From Bacteroidaceae bacterium (GTDB lineage Bacteria > Bacteroidota > Bacteroidia > Bacteroidales > Bacteroidaceae), in NCBI GenBank assembly GCA_017558165.1, contig JAFYWE010000236.1, forward strand, positions 1-5,483: a stretch of DNA of 5,483 bases, in the 5' to 3' direction. Positions within the stretch are counted from its first letter, which is position 1. Every line of letters begins with the position of its first letter. This document shows, piece after piece, positions 1 to 5,483 of this stretch. The notes below the pieces were generated by a model. The model searched no databases. It had not been told where the DNA came from and saw nothing but the letters and a program-made list of their open reading frames with translations. Position numbers and translations under genes: made by a program.

Positions 1-143
1 ATAATTAATTTTATATTATAAATATAATTATTAATTTAATATTTAACAATTGGACTTAGGCAGTGATTCAATGGTTCAACCCAATTACAGCTTTTCAGGG
101 CAGGCAAAGCCACCCATTTCCGTCACAAGTATGCGTCATACAA

Positions 144-251
144 CACCTCCGTCCTTCGGGCACCGGGGTGATCCTCTGTTAACCCCTCACCGCTTTGCGG
201 AGCTCCCCTAAGGACAGGGGAGCAATTGGCTGGCACTTTAGTGACAGAGGA
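144..251. repeat. Non-coding compound palindromic element, possible dispersed repeat or MITE-like relic
   Basis: Several inverted repeats are packed together here. The outer arms are TCCTCTGT (172-179) and ACAGAGGA (244-251). Inside them lie CCGC-TTT-GCGG (190-200) and a perfect 8-bp stem GCTCCCCT/AGGGGAGC (202-209 with 216-223) around AAGGAC. A looser dyad spans 144-170 (CACCTCCG to GGGGTG). No open reading frame of any length crosses it and no U-tract follows the stems, so it is not a standard terminator. The nested-stem layout is typical of short dispersed palindromic repeats in bacterial intergenic DNA. Only one copy is visible, so repetition is inferred. Confidence 0.45.
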
Positions 252-315
252 GTAGAAATCATGTTCGCCCGATTGTGCAATACACGACCAACCACATGAA
301 TCATTGGCGCTTTAT

Positions 316-342
316 GGGCAGACACACCGGCCTGCACCTACG
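316..342. repeat. Short imperfect palindrome resembling a dispersed intergenic repeat
   Basis: The stretch starts GGGCAGACACACCGG and ends CCTGCACCTACG. GGGCAG (316-321) can pair with CTGCACC (332-338) if one A is bulged. It resembles, from memory, the GGGCAGACACA...GGTCTGCCCCTACG type of dispersed intergenic palindrome found in many unrelated bacterial genomes. There is only one copy here and it departs from a perfect palindrome, so it may be a decayed copy. The resemblance is a recollection, not a search result. Confidence 0.35.
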
Positions 343-413
343 TTTCTTGAACTCGGGTTTTACTTGAATATCAGATCAAATCTTAATACAATTCCCACCA
401 CCCGACGCTAAGG

Positions 414-450
414 AATAAAAAAGCCACCTGACCGAACGGTCAGGTGGCTT
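414..450 (-). terminator. Intrinsic terminator of the kinase gene
   Basis: Arms 421-433 (AAGCCACCTGACC) and 438-450 (GGTCAGGTGGCTT) form a perfect 13-bp stem with a 4-base loop. On the minus strand the stem runs directly into TTTTTTATTCC (422-412). It begins 23 bp after the kinase stop codon at 474-476 and closes this single-gene unit. On the plus strand the stem is followed by CAAAATG, so no reverse activity is expected. Confidence 0.92.
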
Positions 451-473
451 CAAAATGATTGATAGATTCCGTA

Positions 474-1547
474 TTACTTCATCACCTCTGCAATGAATGC
501 CTGCATCTCGGCCTGGTGAGCCTCAACGCTCTGCAACAGTTTGAACTGAGCCTTTGAGCGAACGAGGTTATGCTCGGGATACTGGATCTTGTAGTATGTA
601 TCACCGTTGATGTAGTCAGCCAGGAAGCGTACAGTCTGCATGTATGGGAAAAGAGCTGCGGCATATGGCAGGTTCTCCACCTCAAGAGGAGTGATGAACG
701 AAGCGGCAGACTTCAAGTAGCCCTTTGTGAAAGACTTGAAGATCTCCATGTTGAAGTTCACATTGTCAAGGTCCTTGTCATCCTCCTTGCCGGTATTTGC
801 TGCTGAGCGCAAGTAGTCACCGAAATCTGAGAAGATGAAGTTAGGCATCACCGTGTCAAGGTCAATTACGCAGAGTACGTTACCGTCCTTGTCAAAGAGA
901 ATGTTGTCAACCTTTGTATCGCAGTGGCAGATACGCTTTGCAAGCTTGCCCTCACGGTGCAGACGCTCGCCCTTGCACATCTCCTCGGCACGGGCCTCGA
1001 GCTCGTCAACGAGCCACTGAACCTCGGCAAGACGGCCGGCCTTGTTCTCGGCAACGGCGTCACGCAACTGCTGCAGACGGAACTCCATGTTGTGGAAATC
1101 CTTGATTGTCTCGCCCAACTCGGCAGGAATATCGGCCAACATAGCCTGGAAGTTACCGAAGGTCTCGCCCACGATGTATGATGTCTCGGGAGTAACGGCA
1201 GTCATACCCACTGTATCGGGGATGAACTCCATTACACGCCAGTACTTCTCACCGTCAAAGTGGTAGTACTTACCATCCTTTGCAGGAACGAACTTGAGCA
1301 CCTTGCGCTCGATATCCTCGGCACCGGCAGCAACCAGCTTGCCATGGATGTGCTCTGTAACAGCCACGATGTTGTTCATGAGCATGTCCACATCGGGGAA
1401 GATTGCGTTGTTAACGTGCTGCAATACATAGTCGGGAGCATCGCCCTCTGTCTTCACACGATATGTTGTATTGATAAGACCATTGCCCAGAGGAGCCACT
1501 TCAACAACATTGCCCTGAATGTTGAACTGAGAAACAATTGTGTTCAT
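474..1547 (-). CDS. Aminoglycoside phosphotransferase-fold sugar kinase, N-acetylhexosamine 1-kinase (NahK)-like
   Basis: Probable cytoplasmic ATP-dependent small-molecule kinase of 357 residues with no signal peptide or membrane segment. The N-lobe has a glycine-containing nucleotide loop, GNGLINTTY (residues 21-29), followed by a VLQHVN strand (41-46). The catalytic loop is HCDTKVDN (208-215), matching HxDxKxxN with D210 as likely catalytic base and N215 as metal ligand. VIDLDTVMP (227-235) supplies the metal-binding Asp, D229 or D231. This IDLDTVM form and the overall length fit the NahK branch, which makes GlcNAc-1-phosphate or GalNAc-1-phosphate, rather than antibiotic-resistance kinases. 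Substrate is inferred from family resemblance; another sugar or amino-sugar is possible. The ATG at 1545-1547 sits about 50-55 nt below a good promoter, and the gene is a single transcription unit with its own terminator. The kinase fold is secure; the N-acetylhexosamine specificity is only likely. Relatives are often annotated simply as aminoglycoside phosphotransferase or phosphotransferase enzyme family. Confidence 0.85.
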   Translation of the reverse strand: MNTIVSQFNIQGNVVEVAPLGNGLINTTYRVKTEGDAPDYVLQHVNNAIFPDVDMLMNNIVAVTEHIHGKLVAAGAEDIERKVLKFVPAKDGKYYHFDGEKYWRVMEFIPDTVGMTAVTPETSYIVGETFGNFQAMLADIPAELGETIKDFHNMEFRLQQLRDAVAENKAGRLAEVQWLVDELEARAEEMCKGERLHREGKLAKRICHCDTKVDNILFDKDGNVLCVIDLDTVMPNFIFSDFGDYLRSAANTGKEDDKDLDNVNFNMEIFKSFTKGYLKSAASFITPLEVENLPYAAALFPYMQTVRFLADYINGDTYYKIQYPEHNLVRSKAQFKLLQSVEAHQAEMQAFIAEVMK

Positions 1548-1606
1548 TGGAGTAATATTTTTAAGGTTAGTATTTATTTATTGGAATACACTATATCCAT
1601 TTTCGG

Positions 1607-1638
1607 CAAAAGTAAACAAAAGAAAAGAGCATTACAAA
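1607..1638 (-). promoter_or_regulatory. Bacteroidetes-type promoter of the kinase gene
   Basis: On the minus strand, TTTG at 1638-1635 forms the -33 element and TACTTTTG at 1614-1607 forms an exact TAnnTTTG -7 element, with 20 nt between them, which fits the Bacteroidetes consensus. The predicted start is near 1602, giving a leader of roughly 50-55 nt. The promoter lies just downstream of the terminator of the preceding operon, so the kinase gene can be expressed independently of the fucosidase pair. The leader shows no purine-rich Shine-Dalgarno site, which is normal for this phylum. Confidence 0.72.
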
Positions 1639-1670
1639 ATTATGACGGAATATTTTCACACACAATGTGT

Positions 1671-1708
1671 CAAAAAAACAGACGGCAACCCTTTGCGGGG
1701 TTGCCGTC
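1671..1708 (-). terminator. Intrinsic terminator of the fucosidase operon
   Basis: Arms 1681-1691 (GACGGCAACCC) and 1698-1708 (GGGTTGCCGTC) pair perfectly over 11 bp around a 6-base loop. On the minus strand the hairpin is followed by TGTTTTTTTG (1680-1671), a good U-tract. It begins 21 bp after the stop codon of the 710-residue protein gene. The plus-strand side has no T run after the stem, so it should act only on minus-strand transcripts. Confidence 0.9.
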
Positions 1709-1729
1709 ATATAAATAAACAGGTATGTA

Positions 1730-3862
1730 TTACTTCACATACATTTTTTTACCGTTCACAACATAGATACCCTTTGTAGGAACAGTCACTCTACGGCCTG
1801 TGAGGTCATAGACAGCAGCATTGCTCTCTACTACAATATTGCTGATACCCGTACTCTCGGTCTTCTTTGCGAAATAGATCTGCAATGTAGAACCTGCATC
1901 GGCACCACCATTCCAGAAGGCGAGCTTGTTGTCGCGGTTGTTCACCTTGTTGCTCTCATAGCCAACCTCATACATATATGCGTGAGCCACGTTGCTTGAG
2001 CCGAGGTCATCAGAGTCCTCAAACTTCCAAAGGTCGGTATATCCGCTTGGCAAAGCATCTACAGGCTGCATTGTAGGGTGTGAAGCAGCACCTGTTGAAC
2101 CGAGCATCTGGGTTGGAGCCGCAAGAACCTTTGAAGCACCTGCCTGCATGTTGTAGATGCGGTAGCCTGCATCCTCGTTACCGGTGAAGCACCACAGCTG
2201 GGCTGGATTCTCGATATCGACGATAGTATTGTCGAGGGCAATGTAGCTTGCATTGCCGTTGTCGGCCAACACGTATCCATCCTGGCCTATCTGGATTGTA
2301 TACCAAGTGGTTCCATTAGCGAAATTTCCATTCTCAACCTTGGTTGTCTCATAGCGTGTCTCAGGCTCCTCAGGAACGTATGTACCATCCTCAATAAAGA
2401 GACCCTCGATCTCAACATCACCACAGATGTAGTTGCCTGGGATTGTGATGCAATCCTCCTCGTCGAACTGCTGGCGCTCGAAGTGAACCTTCTGCCACTG
2501 TACGTTATCACGTACGATGCTGTCACCGCTGAGGTTGTAGCCGTACTTCACGATGATACCTGAATACTCGAAACCGTTCTCAGGAACCATCTTGATCTTG
2601 AAGTCCTGACCGAATGGAGTAGCATATTTCACGAGGTCGGCGCCATCGGCAGCGGCAACCACCTTACCGTTACGGTTAGCGTCGTTAACGTATGCGTTGT
2701 CGCCGTGTACGTTAAGCATCACGTCAATGATACCACCACCGTTGGCAATGATTGAGTTTGACTGGTCGATGCAACCTGCAGGGTCAATGTCATCCCAATC
2801 CACCTTGAAGCGCATACGGTAGTAACCCTCGGCAAGGTCAGCAGGGATTGTGAATGCAGGAGGAGCAAGCACGTTCTGGTTTGAAACCGAAGCACCGGTG
2901 CTGTTCTTGCCCTCATAGTAAGAGTATGCCATAACGTCGCTGCCCTCGGCAATTGTATTGTCATCGTTCATCTTGGCATCGAACTTACCGTTGTTGTCGC
3001 GGTCGATGTATACATATCCGTGCATCCAAGAACCTGTGTAGTTGAACTTTGGAGTCACGCTCTCACCTGCACGCGCGAACACAGCCTTTGTGGTATTGTC
3101 GACATACACAGTCTTTGGTGATGTAGGAGACTTCACTGTCTGTGTACCGTCACCCGATACAAGACCTACGGAGTTCACGAAACGGTCGGTTCTTGTATAC
3201 ACCTGTCCCTTGTCAAAGGCGATTGGATAGTAACCGTAAACGAACTTTGACTGGGGATCGTTGTTCACCTCGATGTTGTCGATGTAGCAGATAGCATCCT
3301 CGGTATAGTTGTGTGGTGACTCACAGTCGGGAACGACTACAAGGCTGTAGATATCGATACCGCCGTTACCCTTGATAGGGAGAACCACATCCTGCCACTT
3401 GTCGGCACCGATGTTTGTTGTAGACATTGCCCAGAACTGCTCAGCCTCGGGTGACTGGTCCTTGCGCTCTGTACGCTTACCGAGACCCACCACCATCACG
3501 CGGCCGCCGTAAGGACGGTAAACCATAACGTGAACATACTTTGTAGTTGGTGTGAGCTCGAATGTCTCGTTCAGGTCAATACGTACACCGAATGTGTTGC
3601 TACCGAAACGTGAACGCTGCACTGCAAGAATCTTTGAAGACGCGTTAGGAGCCTCGCCCAACTGCTCGTCAACATACTGCAAGTGGTTGTCGATGACATC
3701 GTAGTTACCCTTGAGGTCACCGGTGCGGAAAGGCGATGCCTCCCATGTGTCATATACGCCGATAGACTTGTAGTCCTGGTTCTCGAATGTAATCTTTGTC
3801 TGCGCAAATGCAACCATTGGTAATGCCAAAGCAGCAAGCGCGAAAATATTTCTATATTTCAT
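1730..3862 (-). CDS. Secreted multidomain protein, putative glycan-binding companion of the fucosidase, with C-terminal sorting-type tail
   Basis: Secreted 710-residue protein with no recognisable catalytic domain. Residues 1-20 form a type I signal peptide with cleavage likely after AFA, before QTK. Residues ~22-202 look like a beta-rich jelly-roll module: ITFENQDY start, central VHVMVYRPYGGRVMVVG strand, closing CYIDNIEVNND. Residues ~218-386 resemble a GEVED-type module, with the acidic loop YIDRDNNGKFD (285-295) and FTIPADLAEGYYRMRFKVDWDD (337-358). Residues ~387-490 form another beta-rich stretch I cannot name. Residues ~515-667 resemble a ricin-type beta-trefoil: WYTIQI start, a QxW motif (QLW, 555-557), GYRIYN (566-571) and a second LWKF (611-614). 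Residues ~672-710 are a short tail, VYDLTGRRV then GIYVVNGKKMYVK, of the kind seen at the ends of many secreted Bacteroidales proteins. The gene starts 19 bp after the fucosidase stop, with no promoter between, so it is probably co-transcribed. Secretion is well supported; glycan binding is inferred from fold resemblance and context. Confidence 0.8.
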   Translation of the reverse strand: MKYRNIFALAALALPMVAFAQTKITFENQDYKSIGVYDTWEASPFRTGDLKGNYDVIDNHLQYVDEQLGEAPNASSKILAVQRSRFGSNTFGVRIDLNETFELTPTTKYVHVMVYRPYGGRVMVVGLGKRTERKDQSPEAEQFWAMSTTNIGADKWQDVVLPIKGNGGIDIYSLVVVPDCESPHNYTEDAICYIDNIEVNNDPQSKFVYGYYPIAFDKGQVYTRTDRFVNSVGLVSGDGTQTVKSPTSPKTVYVDNTTKAVFARAGESVTPKFNYTGSWMHGYVYIDRDNNGKFDAKMNDDNTIAEGSDVMAYSYYEGKNSTGASVSNQNVLAPPAFTIPADLAEGYYRMRFKVDWDDIDPAGCIDQSNSIIANGGGIIDVMLNVHGDNAYVNDANRNGKVVAAADGADLVKYATPFGQDFKIKMVPENGFEYSGIIVKYGYNLSGDSIVRDNVQWQKVHFERQQFDEEDCITIPGNYICGDVEIEGLFIEDGTYVPEEPETRYETTKVENGNFANGTTWYTIQIGQDGYVLADNGNASYIALDNTIVDIENPAQLWCFTGNEDAGYRIYNMQAGASKVLAAPTQMLGSTGAASHPTMQPVDALPSGYTDLWKFEDSDDLGSSNVAHAYMYEVGYESNKVNNRDNKLAFWNGGADAGSTLQIYFAKKTESTGISNIVVESNAAVYDLTGRRVTVPTKGIYVVNGKKMYVK

Positions 3863-3881
3863 AATTCCAATGATTTAAACA

Positions 3882-5393
3882 TTAATAAACGCCTACTCTA
3901 CTGATAAGTGGACAAGCCTTGCTGTCCTCGATAACGATACGTACTGCCTTGGCCTTGAAACCTGCGCCGTAGCTGTTTGATGTACTGCCGTGGAGAGGGA
4001 TGATTCTCTTGTAGCCTACGGTAGTAGTCTCAACGTTAGATGCGCGGCGTGTCCATGTGCTGCCGTCCTCGCTTGTCTCGATGTGGAACTTCTTCACACG
4101 CTGACCCTTGGCAATGTACTCCATGAGCTCAACGTAACGTACTGTCTGTACCTCATCCCATGTAAAGGTGATGGTAGCCTCTACAGTACCGTCGTTTGTA
4201 GCCCAATATGTATCCTTGTCCTCGTCAATCATGTTGTCGGCAACATAGTTGCGGTTTGCACCTGCAGTACGTGTCTCGCTTGCCTCAACCTTTGCATTGA
4301 GAGCGAGGTTGTTTGTAAGACGTGCCTTGATGAGGTCACCCATGCCAACCAATGACTTCACCGAAGCATCGGGGAGCACACCGGCCTTGTTAGGTGGAAT
4401 GTTAAGGATGAGAGTAGCGTTACGGCCGACAGTCTCAAGATACATCTGGAACAGACGCTCAGGTGTCAATGGGCTCTCGCCGTCGTGGTAGAACCAACCC
4501 TGGTTTGTAGCCTTGGCATCGCTCTCGCCAGGGAGCCAGAACCAACCGTTCTCGCTACCGTACATACCGTTGTTCTCGCCTGCATAGTCGCGGTTCTCGG
4601 GAGACCAGTTTGTCTGACCGGCCCAACCGGCCTCGTTACCGATCCAACGGGCCTCACCACCTACACCCCACATAACGCAGTCAGGGCATACCTTATGGAT
4701 ACTGTCGCGGAGGTTAGGAACGTCATAGTATGTAGCACGGTCAACGTTCACAGTAGTGTTGCGGCCACCATAGTAACCGCTACCGCCGTTGGCACCGTCA
4801 AACCACATCTCGAACTGGTCTGTACCGTACTCGGCAAGCTCGGCACACTGCTTGAGGAACACGTCCTTCACATACTTGTCAGTACCATAGTGTACGCTGT
4901 TACGGTCCCATGGAGATACATAGAAACCGTACTTCATGCCAAGATCCTTTGCTGCAGCAGCAAAGTCACGTGGGATATTGGTATTCCTACCATACTCGTT
5001 ACCCGCTCTTGTAACGTTGTGGTCAGTTGTAGCTGTAGGCCACTGGCAGAAACCGTCGTGGTGCTTCACCACCGCGATACCACCGCGCATACCCGCAGCC
5101 TTGGCAGTCTCGAGCCACTGGCGTGGGTTAGGAGCCGCTGTTGGAGCAAAACGTGCAGGGTTCTCGTCACCGTTACCCCACTCAAGGCCGGTATAGGTAT
5201 TCATACCATAGTGGAAGAAGGCATAGAACTCGGTCTCTTGCCACTTCAACTGACGTGGATGCGGTACAGGATGCACCTCTACCGGCTCATTGTCGGGGTT
5301 GGCAGGAGCCTCAGCCTTAAGCTGCAGCTGTGCCGATGCTCCGAATGGAGCAAGCAAACCCAACAGACACAAAGAAGTAAAGATCTTTTTCAT
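3882..5393 (-). CDS. Secreted alpha-L-fucosidase, GH29 (subfamily B-like), with C-terminal F5/8 type C domain
   Basis: Exo-acting retaining fucosidase of 503 residues that should remove terminal alpha-L-fucose from oligosaccharides or glycoproteins. Residues 1-21 are a type I signal peptide (cleavage after GASA, before QLQ); C9 lies inside the hydrophobic stretch and does not form a lipobox, so a periplasmic or secreted enzyme is expected. The GH29 barrel spans ~41-355: FYAFFHYGMNT (56-66), KHHDGFCQWP (110-119), YVSPWDRN (158-165) and FEMWFDGANGG (194-204), where D199 is the predicted nucleophile. RWIGNE (249-254) places E254 where GH29-B enzymes carry the acid/base. These motifs, including SPWDRN and GWFYH (299-303), match the alpha-1,3/1,4-fucosidase group, which favours Lewis-type branched fucose; linkage is inferred. 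Residues ~361-503 form an F5/8 type C (CBM32-like) beta-sandwich starting NNLALNAKVEAS and ending SRVGVY, a normal end for this fold. There is no sorting tail. It is first in the operon, and all catalytic motifs are intact. Confidence 0.95.
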   Translation of the reverse strand: MKKIFTSLCLLGLLAPFGASAQLQLKAEAPANPDNEPVEVHPVPHPRQLKWQETEFYAFFHYGMNTYTGLEWGNGDENPARFAPTAAPNPRQWLETAKAAGMRGGIAVVKHHDGFCQWPTATTDHNVTRAGNEYGRNTNIPRDFAAAAKDLGMKYGFYVSPWDRNSVHYGTDKYVKDVFLKQCAELAEYGTDQFEMWFDGANGGSGYYGGRNTTVNVDRATYYDVPNLRDSIHKVCPDCVMWGVGGEARWIGNEAGWAGQTNWSPENRDYAGENNGMYGSENGWFWLPGESDAKATNQGWFYHDGESPLTPERLFQMYLETVGRNATLILNIPPNKAGVLPDASVKSLVGMGDLIKARLTNNLALNAKVEASETRTAGANRNYVADNMIDEDKDTYWATNDGTVEATITFTWDEVQTVRYVELMEYIAKGQRVKKFHIETSEDGSTWTRRASNVETTTVGYKRIIPLHGSTSNSYGAGFKAKAVRIVIEDSKACPLISRVGVY

Positions 5394-5445
5394 TTGTAAT
5401 ACAGTTAGTTAATATTAATGATTGATATATAAATTTACAATACAC

Positions 5446-5453
5446 CAAATATA
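5446..5453 (-). promoter_or_regulatory. Probable Bacteroidetes -7 promoter element for the fucosidase operon
   Basis: Read on the minus strand this is TATATTTG, an exact match to the TAnnTTTG -7 consensus of Bacteroidetes primary sigma factor promoters. It predicts a start site near 5440 and a leader of about 45 nt before the ATG at 5391-5393. No TTTG is present at the usual ~20-nt spacing upstream. That position is instead covered by the end of a 13-base T tract (5463-5475 on the other strand). The promoter may therefore be weak or activator-dependent, or the T tract may substitute for the -33 contact. Only the -7 match is seen directly. Confidence 0.6.
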
Positions 5454-5462
5454 ATGCAAATC

Positions 5463-5475
5463 AAAAAAAAAAAAA
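5463..5475. repeat. 13-base A/T homopolymer upstream of the fucosidase promoter
   Basis: An uninterrupted run of 13 A on the plus strand (13 T on the minus strand) lies 10-22 bp upstream of the fucosidase -7 element, where the spacer and -33 contact would be. It is the longest homopolymer in the window. It may be the U-tract of a terminator for a gene beyond the right edge, or a tract that affects promoter spacing or bending. The sequence ends before this can be resolved. Confidence 0.7.
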
Positions 5476-5483
5476 CGGAACTA

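Larger units (their letters stand above)
1..413. other. Gene-free intergenic stretch left of the kinase terminator
   Basis: No convincing gene is present on either strand. Positions 1-50 are almost pure A/T and contain an imperfect dyad: 3-9 pairs with 30-36, and 11-17 pairs with 21-27 around ATA. The base composition then becomes much richer in G/C, and two palindromic elements occur (144-251 and 316-342). Reading frames here are tiny; the longest noticed was a 23-residue plus-strand frame at 296-367 with no support. The abrupt composition change and the clustered palindromes suggest non-coding repeat or decayed mobile DNA. No tRNA or rRNA pattern was seen. Confidence 0.6.

Noticed and set aside
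144..251. CRISPR array or intrinsic terminator
   Set aside because: There are no regularly spaced direct repeats, and no T-tract follows the stems on either strand.
296..367. 23-residue plus-strand reading frame starting MNHWRF
   Set aside because: It is very short, crosses the palindromic element at 316-342, and has neither a ribosome-binding context nor a promoter.
474..1547. Antibiotic-resistance aminoglycoside phosphotransferase
   Set aside because: The fold is shared, but the IDLDTVM motif, the length and the setting next to a fucosidase fit the sugar-kinase branch better.
1260..1718. 152-residue plus-strand reading frame covering the kinase N-terminus and the intergenic gap
   Set aside because: It overlaps the kinase coding region antisense and runs through the minus-strand promoter and terminator. 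It has no recognisable domain.
5367..5369. Cys9 of the fucosidase as a lipoprotein attachment site
   Set aside because: The cysteine follows TSL at the start of the hydrophobic stretch, too early and without the lipobox pattern. A type I cleavage after GASA fits better.
4485..5399. 304-residue plus-strand reading frame antisense to the fucosidase
   Set aside because: It lies wholly opposite a gene with intact GH29 catalytic motifs. Its translation is low in charged residues and rich in Val, Leu, Thr and Cys, as expected of an antisense shadow, and no promoter fits it.

Overview
The window looks like chromosomal DNA from a gut-type Bacteroidales bacterium, most likely near Prevotella, Bacteroides or Muribaculaceae. 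The evidence is indirect: TAnnTTTG-type promoter elements, no clear Shine-Dalgarno sites, a short 'VYDLTGRRV...GIYVVNGKKMYVK' C-terminal tail typical of secreted Bacteroidales proteins, and a secreted GH29 fucosidase. The genus cannot be fixed from the sequence alone.

All three genes lie on the minus strand, so transcription runs from the right edge to the left. At the right, 5446-5453 carries a promoter -7 element next to a 13-base A/T homopolymer. It drives a two-gene operon: a secreted GH29 alpha-L-fucosidase with a C-terminal F5/8 type C domain (3882-5393), then, 19 bp later, a 710-residue secreted multidomain protein with no recognisable catalytic domain (1730-3862). The second protein appears to be built from a jelly-roll-like module, a GEVED-like module, a ricin-like beta-trefoil and a C-terminal sorting-type tail. 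An 11-bp hairpin with a U-tract (1671-1708) ends this operon.

A second transcription unit follows. A well-formed Bacteroidetes promoter (1607-1638) precedes a cytoplasmic sugar kinase of the aminoglycoside phosphotransferase/N-acetylhexosamine 1-kinase type (474-1547), which ends at a 13-bp hairpin terminator (414-450).

The leftmost ~410 bp hold no gene. They contain an AT-rich dyad at the edge and two non-coding palindromic elements (about 144-251 and 316-342) that look like dispersed repeats or decayed mobile DNA.

The genes suggest use of fucosylated host glycans (inference). The fucosidase would trim alpha-1,3/1,4-fucose outside the cytoplasm, the companion protein would bind glycan or hold the enzyme near it, and the kinase would phosphorylate a released N-acetylhexosamine inside the cell. 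No SusC/SusD pair, regulator or transporter is visible, so this is either an orphan cassette or one edge of a larger locus. The most unfamiliar item is the 710-residue companion protein.
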